Shown: piece by piece, positions 10,588 through 17,549 of the stretch
Layout of the letters: each line of letters begins with the position of its first letter
Numbering within the stretch: the first letter of the stretch is position 1
From: Candidatus Fermentithermobacillaceae bacterium
GTDB taxonomy: Bacteria; Bacillota; Sulfobacillia; Fermentithermobacillales; DUSS01
Length of the DNA: 64,000 nt
Assembly (NCBI GenBank): GCA_014896535.1
Contig: JADBKE010000012.1
Span: forward strand, 1-64,000
Direction: 5' to 3'
The notes under the pieces: model-generated
Seen by the model: only the letters and a program-made list of their open reading frames with translations
The model's database searches: none
Told to the model about the DNA's origin: nothing
Translations under genes and position numbers: made by a program

Positions 10588-11670
10588 ATGAAGAAGTTAT
10601 TGTCGGTTTTCGTAGTGTTGGTTTTGATGCTCGTGGCCCTGGCAGGCTGTTCGAGCGGTCCCACTGTGGCGAAGGTGGGTCTCGGACATATCACTTCCAT
10701 AGCCAAGTCCACCGATCTGAAGGTCAACGAGGACGGAACCGTCACTCCTCCTACGGCACAGGTTGACACGGTGATTGCCCTGGTAGCTTTCGACAAGGAC
10801 GGCAAGGTCGTAGCGGCAACCATCGACACCGCGCAAACGAAAGTGAATTTCGACAAGGATCTCCAGGTTACCAGCGACCTGACCGCCGAAGGCAAGACCA
10901 AGGTGGAGCTGGGCGATGCGTACGGCATGCGTAAGGCGTCTTCGATCGGCAAAGAATGGTATCAGCAGATAGCCGAGTTCGAGAAGTGGATGGTCGGCAA
11001 GACGGTGCAGGAAATCAAGTCCCTCAAAGTCAAGCAGCGCGATGCCGCTCACCCCGCGGTACCTGATGTTCCTGAGCTCACCTCGCTTGTAACCATAACG
11101 GTGCAAGATTACATCGCCGCCGTCGAAGAGGCGTACAAGAACGCCGTGGATGTGCCGAAGGGTGTCGCCAGCCTCGGTCTCGGACACGTCATAAGCATCG
11201 ACAAGTCCAGGGGCTATTCTGTGAAAGAAGACGGCACTGAAGTTCTGCCGATGGCTCAGGTCAACACGACCATGGCCGGTGTCGCCTTCGACAAGAACGG
11301 GAAGATCGTCCGCGCCCTGATCGATACCGCTCAGACCAAGGTCGAGTACGACAAGACCGGCAAGGTGACCTCGGACAAGACCGTCGAACCCAAAACCAAG
11401 AAGGAGCTGGGCGACGCCTACGGCATGGGCAAGGTTTCCTCGATTAAGAAGGAATGGTACCAGCAGATCGGCGAACTCGAGAAATGGATGACTGGCAAGA
11501 CGGTGGACGAGGTCAAGTCCATGAAGGTCAAGCAGCGCGACGCGGCTCATCCGGCCGTGCCCGACGTCCCAGAGCTCACCTCCTCTGTGACCATCACGGT
11601 CCAGGATTACATCAAGGCCGTCGTCGAGGCTGGGAGCAACGCTAAGAGCGTGGTGCCTACGAAGAAATAA
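10588..11670 (+). CDS. lipoprotein with two tandem copies of a ~166-aa domain, possibly PplA/FMN-binding-like
   Basis: 360 aa; lipobox LVALAGC; GLGHITSI...AQTKVNFD...ELGDAYGM...EWYQQIAEFEKWMVGKT...DAAHPAVPDVPELTS repeated 498 nt later; next to apbE. Confidence 0.72.
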   Translation: MKKLLSVFVVLVLMLVALAGCSSGPTVAKVGLGHITSIAKSTDLKVNEDGTVTPPTAQVDTVIALVAFDKDGKVVAATIDTAQTKVNFDKDLQVTSDLTAEGKTKVELGDAYGMRKASSIGKEWYQQIAEFEKWMVGKTVQEIKSLKVKQRDAAHPAVPDVPELTSLVTITVQDYIAAVEEAYKNAVDVPKGVASLGLGHVISIDKSRGYSVKEDGTEVLPMAQVNTTMAGVAFDKNGKIVRALIDTAQTKVEYDKTGKVTSDKTVEPKTKKELGDAYGMGKVSSIKKEWYQQIGELEKWMTGKTVDEVKSMKVKQRDAAHPAVPDVPELTSSVTITVQDYIKAVVEAGSNAKSVVPTKK

Positions 11671-11683
11671 AAGCGGCGGACTA

Positions 11684-11722
11684 GGCTCCCCCGCTCCCCG
11701 ATGAGCGGGGGAGTTTTCTCTT
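11684..11722 (+). terminator. intrinsic terminator after the duplicated-domain lipoprotein
   Basis: CTCCCCCGCT-CCCCGATG-AGCGGGGGAG followed by TTTTCTCTTT. Confidence 0.85.
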
Positions 11723-11790
11723 TAGTTTCCGAGTGCGAGAGTTTGTGTTTGGAGGTTCTGTTTTAAGATTCTGTTTTAGGTTTCGGCCTT

Positions 11791-11902
11791 GGAGTTTTAG
11801 TCTCGGAGTTTCGGCCTTGGAGTTTCAGTCTCGGAGTTTCCGTCTCGGAGTTTCAGTCTTGGAGCTTCCGTGTCCGAGTTTCTGTTTTCCAGTTTCTGCT
11901 TG
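11791..11902 (+). repeat. 14-bp-period tandem repeat (consensus GGAGTTTCNGTCTC), about 8 units
   Basis: ggagttttagtctc|ggagtttcggcctt|ggagtttcagtctc|ggagtttccgtctc|ggagtttcagtctt|ggagcttccgtgtc|cgagtttctgtttt|ccagtttctgcttg. Confidence 0.9.
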
Positions 11903-11994
11903 GGTTCTGTTTTTCAAGTTTCGGCTGAGCTCGATGGTAGCTTGAAGAGACAGGTAGAAGCAATTTTAGGTTGAAGCAATTTTGACGCGTTCCA

Positions 11995-13104
11995 GTGGTG
12001 ACATCGACGATGAAAAGAAGACCCAGGATTCTGGTGGCAGCCGTAGCAGCATTGATTGTGGCAGCCGGTTCTTTGTACTATTTCATGACCAGGGACCGGT
12101 ATCAGAAATATACCGACTCCTTCTTCGACACGTTTGACACCCTGGTCACGGTCGTCGCCTATACCAGGAACGAACAGGAGTTCAGGTCGTATTTCGAAAA
12201 GATCCACGCTCGTTTCCAGGAACTTCACCGGTTGTACGACATCTATAACACCTATCCGGGCATAAACAACATCAAAACCATCAATGATAACGCAGGCGTA
12301 AAGCCAGTGGTCGTTCCCAAGGAGATAATCGATCTCATTAAGTTCTCCAAGGACTGGTACAACCGCACCGGGGGCAAAACCAACATCGCCATGGGATCGG
12401 TCTTGAGGATATGGCACGAATACCGCCAGCAAGGCCTGGATGACCCATCCAACGCAAAAATACCGCCCATGGAGGAGTTGCTCAGAGCCAGTAGACATAC
12501 CGATATGTCCAAAGTAATCGTGGACGAGGAGAAAAGCACCGTCTATCTTGCCGACAAGGAGATGAGCCTTGACGTCGGCGCGGTAGCCAAGGGTTTCGCA
12601 ACCGAACTGGTCGCACGGGAAATGGAAGCCGCGGGTCTTAAGTCGGCCCTGATAAGCGCCGGCGGGAACGTCCGCGCCATCGGAAAGCCTCTCGCCGGTC
12701 ATCGCCAGCGGTGGGCGGTGGGCATACAGGACCCAGCCAAGTCCATACTGCCGAGTGAGGACAACCTGCTGGACATCATATACATTTCAGGTGGCTCAGT
12801 TGCCACCAGCGGAGGATACCAGCGGTATTACATCGTAGACGGAAAGATACTCCACCATCTCATCGACCCGGCGACCCTCATGCCGGCCGACTTCTATCGC
12901 GCGGTCACGATTTTCGCGGATGACGCGGGTGTCGCCGACTTCATGTCAACAGCCGCATTTCTCCTGCCGTATGAAGAGAGCCGCGCGCTCGTGGAAAGCT
13001 TGCCCGGGGTCGAAGCTCTGTGGGTGATGCCCGACGGCGAAGTGCGGGTGACTCCGGGGATGAGGGCCATAATGCAGTCCCACGGAGTGTCCACGGGCTC
13101 GTAG
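11995..13104 (+). CDS. apbE: FAD:protein FMN transferase, membrane-anchored
   Basis: 369 aa; N-terminal TM; FDTFDTLVTVVAY, SLDVGAVAKGFATELVAREMEAAGLKSALISAGGNVRAIG, SGGSVATSGGYQRYY, HHLIDPATLMPA. Confidence 0.95.
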   Translation: MVTSTMKRRPRILVAAVAALIVAAGSLYYFMTRDRYQKYTDSFFDTFDTLVTVVAYTRNEQEFRSYFEKIHARFQELHRLYDIYNTYPGINNIKTINDNAGVKPVVVPKEIIDLIKFSKDWYNRTGGKTNIAMGSVLRIWHEYRQQGLDDPSNAKIPPMEELLRASRHTDMSKVIVDEEKSTVYLADKEMSLDVGAVAKGFATELVAREMEAAGLKSALISAGGNVRAIGKPLAGHRQRWAVGIQDPAKSILPSEDNLLDIIYISGGSVATSGGYQRYYIVDGKILHHLIDPATLMPADFYRAVTIFADDAGVADFMSTAAFLLPYEESRALVESLPGVEALWVMPDGEVRVTPGMRAIMQSHGVSTGS

Positions 13105-13160
13105 AACGCCCTCCCATCTCAAGGCCGTCTCACAACACGCCGCGGTCAGCTTCGCTTCTA

Positions 13161-13349
13161 GCGGCTCCTCCGACGGTACGGACAGCCTGTCAGCTTGCTC
13201 AGTCGGACGGCGGAGCACCGATAGCGTGTTGGCGGTTCCTCCGATGGTACCGACAATCTGTCCCAAGCTGTCAGCAAGCTGTCAACAACGCGGTGGCCAA
13301 CGGCATCATCATGGTGGTGGCCGGCGGTAACTCCGGTCCCGCCACCTAA
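13161..13349 (+). pseudogene. S8 (subtilisin-like) peptidase fragment, degenerate
   Basis: GGSSDGTDNLSQAV and NNAVANGIIMVVAGGNSGPAT* are joined if one copy of the 11-bp duplication in ccaagctgtcagcaagctgtcaac (about 13263-13286) is removed. Confidence 0.7.
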
Positions 13350-13733
13350 CACCATAGGTTCAGGAGTGACGACCCACCTCTGCGCAACTCTGGACCCCGT
13401 CAAACCGGGGCCCTTTCAGTTTGTAGGCCTACCCCCGGGAGCATGACCGGAGCAGGATGTGTCAGCCGGTATCTCAGTCCAACCTCGTCGCCAGCCTGTC
13501 CGACGTAATGAAGGAAAGAAACAGGACCGGTAACACACGCCTGATCGGGAAGGAACAATCGTCATCGAAGGAGAAATATCCCACTGGCTGGAATTCCTCT
13601 TTCGGTGAATATTGGAAGTAGCGGAGAAACAGCGAAGAGCAACCAATGCAATTCCCGGCGAACCGGTGCGAGGCGGCCCAGAATTGCGAGCGACGCGCCG
13701 GAAGCTTTGCCGGGGAAGAAGGGGGAGCGGAAC

Positions 13734-15095
13734 ATGACGTCTGTTAAGAAATCCCAAAGCAACGCCCCGGTTACAGTCCTTAGCAGGCTCGGGGATTTCT
13801 GGCGTTCTCTCGACAGGAACCTACGGCTTCTTCTCGTGATCGTCCTGATCGAGGCGGCAGCTTTGAACGCCTATTCTCCGGTACTCATGCCGTACTACGT
13901 CTCGTTGGGATTCGATTCTAAGGTGGCGGGCAAATTCAATTCCGTTGAATTCGCAGCCACCTGCATCGTGGCTCTCGTCGGCGGTCTTCTCGCCGATGCA
14001 CTCGGCAGAAAGAAGATGTATGTAGCCGGCCAGTTTATCCGCGTGACAATGATAGCTTTGCTTCTCTCGTTGAGGAGCTATACCGGTCTCATGATTGTGG
14101 CTGCATTCCGCGGATTGATAGCCGTCCAGATGCCGGCACAATCGGCCCTCATCGCCGGGTATACGTCGAAGGCCAACAGAGCTACCGTTATCGGGATTTC
14201 TCAAACTTTGACGCAGCTTGCTGGTCTTCTAGTGCCTCTGGCTGTCGGGATCCTGGCTGATACCTACGGCGTGCAGGTTCCGTTCGGCATAGCTATGTTC
14301 CTTGCCCTCGCTGCGATCCTGGTTACCGTGCCTTTACGAGACACACCGGGCGAGACCGCGATAACACAGTCCGAAGGTTCGGCGCCTCGTGAGCAGGATC
14401 GTAGGACGCCTGAGGAACCGGCAACCAGACGAGGGACGGCAACACCCGCGGGAGGCCGGGTGAAGGCGTTCCTGTCCAGAGTTGTTGAGATGTTCAAAGG
14501 TCCGAGATGGTGGGTCTTGGCTCTTCTCCTGCTGGCAAGGATCTCAAACGGACTTGCCAACGGAGCATTCAACATACTCATGCCTTTCACGATAATGGAT
14601 AAGTTCTCCAAAGCTTATGCCGTGATGTCCAGCGCTCAAGTCTTCTTCTCACTCGGAACGATCACGGTCCTTCTGATCGGAGGAAGACTGGCGGACCTCC
14701 GGGGACGGCGCACCATTGCAGTCACAGCAGGGTTCATCTTCCCGTTGCTCATATGCAGCCTGCCGCTGGCCAGAACCTTGTGGCAGCTGCTTCCGCTCCT
14801 GATGTTCGTAACGATGGCCGGTTCCATCTCGTCCCCCGCCGTGCAGGCAATACAGATGGAAGCCGTCGAGGACAAGTACAGGGCAACATTCATGGGGCTT
14901 GCCATCGGGCTCAATTTCCTCGGCATGTCGGTGGGGTCTATTATCGCGGGTGTTACCTATACCGTGACGGTCGCGTGGTCCTGGGCGGTGATGGTGGTTT
15001 TGTACCTGATACCGGCGGTGATCTTCTACGTGATCCTACCCAGGGAAAGACGGGTCACGGTTGCGCACGGCGAGGCCAAAGGGGTGGCGAACTGA
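13734..15095 (+). CDS. MFS transporter
   Basis: Multiple TM segments; GGLLADALGRKKMYVAGQ, IGGRLADLRGRRTIAVTAG loops. Confidence 0.9.
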   Translation: MTSVKKSQSNAPVTVLSRLGDFWRSLDRNLRLLLVIVLIEAAALNAYSPVLMPYYVSLGFDSKVAGKFNSVEFAATCIVALVGGLLADALGRKKMYVAGQFIRVTMIALLLSLRSYTGLMIVAAFRGLIAVQMPAQSALIAGYTSKANRATVIGISQTLTQLAGLLVPLAVGILADTYGVQVPFGIAMFLALAAILVTVPLRDTPGETAITQSEGSAPREQDRRTPEEPATRRGTATPAGGRVKAFLSRVVEMFKGPRWWVLALLLLARISNGLANGAFNILMPFTIMDKFSKAYAVMSSAQVFFSLGTITVLLIGGRLADLRGRRTIAVTAGFIFPLLICSLPLARTLWQLLPLLMFVTMAGSISSPAVQAIQMEAVEDKYRATFMGLAIGLNFLGMSVGSIIAGVTYTVTVAWSWAVMVVLYLIPAVIFYVILPRERRVTVAHGEAKGVAN

Positions 15096-15125
15096 GGGCA
15101 CGGCGAAGGTGGCTTTTCCCCATCG

Positions 15126-15232
15126 CTTCCCAAACAAACCGAAGTTTGCACCTATTGCTGCGGTCGACGGCCTTCAGAAGGGGTTCTAACTGCGGACTTC
15201 GCAAAAAAACCGAACTTCGCACCTATTCCTGC
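15126..15232. repeat. two-copy ~36-bp direct repeat, offset 71 bp
   Basis: CTTCCCAAACAAACCGAAGTTTGCACCTATTGCTGC (15126) vs CTTCGCAAAAAAACCGAACTTCGCACCTATTCCTGC (15197). Confidence 0.85.
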
Positions 15233-15285
15233 AGCGGGCCGAGCGGCAAAATTAAGTCCTTCGACCCGAACACAAACCCGGGCAA

Positions 15286-15397
15286 CAAACCCCGGCTGAG
15301 CTTCGGTTATCCTAGTACCACGGTGGTGTCGGGATTCTGGCTCCCGGCAGGCCAGGCACCAAACCCGGGCTGAGTTTCGGTTATCCTAGTACCGAGG
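15286..15397. repeat. two-copy ~36-bp direct repeat, offset 74 bp
   Basis: CAAACCCCGGCTGAGCTTCGGTTATCCTAGTACC vs CAAACCCGGGCTGAGTTTCGGTTATCCTAGTACC. Confidence 0.88.
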
Positions 15398-15556
15398 CAA
15401 CGGACGCAGAGCTTACTCGTAGGGTCCAAAAAGAAGCCGGGACACATACCGGCTTCGTACTTGGGTCTACCGTTCTTAGGTCTACCAGCCTTCATTGGAG
15501 CCGAAGGACACCGAGGGCTCGGGCCGTGCCGGCATCACGGGCACGCGAAACGCTCT

Positions 15557-16164
15557 GGTGCAAGCATGTTTGGCACTAAGAAGCGGGAGTCGGCTGTCAG
15601 TGCAAACGACATTGGCACCATGCGGCTAGATAAGTCCGCCAGCGCCAATCTGATTTGCACCGAGGAGTGAAAACCTGGTGAATAGTGCAAATTAGATTGG
15701 CACCAGAACCTCCGCAGAGGTCTGAGTGCAAACATGGTTGGCACTAACGGACGATAAACACCGGTCGGTGCAAAGTACGTTTGCACCGCGAGGCCGGAGA
15801 AGCACCTCGGTGCAAAGGTAGTTGGCACTGGCAAGGGAGAACCCCTGGGCAGTGCAAATCACGTTGGCACCATGTACCGCTACAGACGGGGGAGTGCAAA
15901 CCTGGTTGGCACCACGCACCGCTACGGGCGAGCTAATGCAAACGTGCTTGGCACCAGCCAGCGAACATCAGTCCGCAGTGCAAACTACATTTGCACCACG
16001 CAGCCAGAAGCGCGCCACAATGCAAACGTAGTTGACACTACTGCAAGGAAACCTCAGGTTAGTGCAAACCAACTTGGCAACACGGAGCAAAAGGGCCGTC
16101 GCAGTGCAAACCTTGTTGGCACTGACGGCCAAGAGTTATTCGTAGAGCCAACTACGTAGGCACT
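15557..16164. repeat. 15-unit array of a 21-bp imperfect palindrome AGTGCAAACNNNGTTGGCAC(T/C) at 42-bp period
   Basis: Unit starts about 15557, 15599, 15641, 15684, 15725, 15767, 15809, 15851, 15893, 15935, 15977, 16019, 16061, 16103, 16144; intervening sequence 20-22 nt. Confidence 0.95.
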
Positions 16165-16166
16165 GT

Positions 16167-16278
16167 GGCGAGATACCATGGTCTCCGGGTACCATGGTGT
16201 CTGGGTGCCATGGTATGTGGCCACCATGGCCTGTGGGTACTGTGGTGTGTGGGTACTGTGGTGTCTGAAACCATGCCA
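16167..16278. repeat. 16-bp-period tandem array with CCATGG-type palindromic core, 7 units
   Basis: ggcgagataccatggt|ctccgggtaccatggt|gtctgggtgccatggt|atgtggccaccatggc|ctgtgggtactgtggt|gtgtgggtactgtggt|gtctgaaaccatgcca. Confidence 0.9.
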
Positions 16279-16387
16279 GGTGACAGCTACCCGGTGCCGA
16301 GGGGTGATCACAAGACGCGTAATCAAAGGATAGGCCAAGACTCTCGAACGTTGAGGACACTCGGGTCGGGATAGTCCCTGCTAGACC

Positions 16388-16476
16388 TGGTGCCGGGGGC
16401 GGGAGTCGAACCCGCACGGGGGGCTACCCCACGCGATTTTGAGTCGCGCATGACTGCCAGTTCCATCACCCCGGCA
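16388..16476 (-). tRNA. tRNA-Leu (anticodon CAA), CCA encoded
   Basis: TGCCGGG...CGCGACTCAAAATCGCG anticodon arm with CTCAAAA loop...GGTTCGACTCC...CCCGGCACCA; long variable arm. Confidence 0.95.
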
Positions 16477-16543
16477 CCGCTGATATATTAGCATCCCTCA
16501 TCAGAAGATTACAAGTGAATGCGCCGATGCCGGTCCGCGTCAA

Positions 16544-16650
16544 GTTGAGCACTATCTTATCATCCAGCAGAGTTGTGACATAAAGCCCGACCCGTAAGCC
16601 GCCGCATAGAACGGGTTGAGCACTATTTTATCATCCAGCAAGGTTGTGAC
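16544..16650. repeat. two-copy 36-bp direct repeat, offset 71 bp
   Basis: GTTGAGCACTATCTTATCATCCAGCAGAGTTGTGAC (16544) vs GTTGAGCACTATTTTATCATCCAGCAAGGTTGTGAC (16615). Confidence 0.92.
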
Positions 16651-16815
16651 CCTAGCAGCAGCCACAGAAATAAAAATAAGACTTAGAATGCCACTACTAC
16701 CCCGGTATCGTGCTGCACAGCCACCACACAGCGCCCGATGGGTCGAGGAAGTCCGGGAAGAGGAAACCTCGACGCGGACTGCTCTCGCGGGACCAATCGC
16801 GGTCAGGCCCGAGGC

Positions 16816-17244
16816 CTACCTGAGGCTCCGGGCCACCTCGCGGATTCGGCGTTCTTCCTCCGACCGTGGCTCGGGGAGCACGATACCGTGGGGAACAGGC
16901 CGGCTGTCAGCGTCAACCTTAACAAAGGTAACGAATCCCTGAATCATGGGATCGGGACCATCGTTCTTGATGACGCTGCCGAAGATCGTAATGCTTGTGC
17001 GGCCTGCATGTGCGGGGAATGTGCGGAACGTGAGGATATCACCCTTACTGGCGGGAGTCGTAAACTCCAGGCCGTGGAGTTTTAGGCAAACTACCTCCTC
17101 GGGACGACCGATCGCGCAGCAGGCCGAGATAAAGCAGGCTTCGACAAACCACTCCGCCATGCGACCGGCAAAAAGGGTGCCATGATGGTTAAGGTCCTCT
17201 TCCTTAATGAGACGAGCAACGGTTACAGGCTCGAACGACGCCAT
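16816..17244 (-). CDS. acyl-CoA thioesterase (hotdog fold)
   Basis: MASFEPVTVARLIKEEDLNHHGTLFAGRMAEWFVEACFISACC... typical YciA-like start. Confidence 0.85.
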   Translation of the reverse strand: MASFEPVTVARLIKEEDLNHHGTLFAGRMAEWFVEACFISACCAIGRPEEVVCLKLHGLEFTTPASKGDILTFRTFPAHAGRTSITIFGSVIKNDGPDPMIQGFVTFVKVDADSRPVPHGIVLPEPRSEEERRIREVARSLR

Positions 17245-17412
17245 CCTACGAATCCCTCCCGATGCGCTACCACGACATTCTACCACAAAGTAATGCTTCG
17301 GGAAGTACGAAGCCCCCCAGAAGGTCCAGAGTTAAATCCCCGTTCCAGAAAGGAATTGTTAACGTCGCGTCGTACTGTACGCACCGGGCGAAACCTGAGA
17401 AGGCTCAACGCA

Positions 17413-17524
17413 GCAGCACCTCAGGAGGGTACGGTCATGCACCTGCCACTACGGGTTCGGATGAGGCGTATGGCCTGGATCTGATCGGCAGCACCTCAGG
17501 AGGGTACGGTCGTGCACCTGCCAC
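17413..17524. repeat. two-copy 37-bp direct repeat containing RBS and start codon, offset 75 bp
   Basis: GCAGCACCTCAGGAGGGTACGGTCATGCACCTGCCAC / GCAGCACCTCAGGAGGGTACGGTCGTGCACCTGCCAC; weaker third version CATCAGGGAGGTAGGGTCATG at the S41 start. Confidence 0.93.
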
Positions 17525-17549
17525 AGGCGAACATCAGGGAGGTAGGGTC

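Noticed and set aside
15557-16164. CRISPR array interpretation of the 42-bp repeats
   Set aside because: Repeats are 21 bp, degenerate in every copy and palindromic over their whole length; inter-repeats are only 20-22 nt with partial similarity (after units 8 and 9: atgtaccgctacag.. / acgcaccgctacgg..); no cas genes in the window.
15461-16374. Small ORFs (60-100 aa) annotated across the repeat island
   Set aside because: They arise from repeat periodicity on both strands with no convincing RBS; kept only as a hypothesis in a finding.
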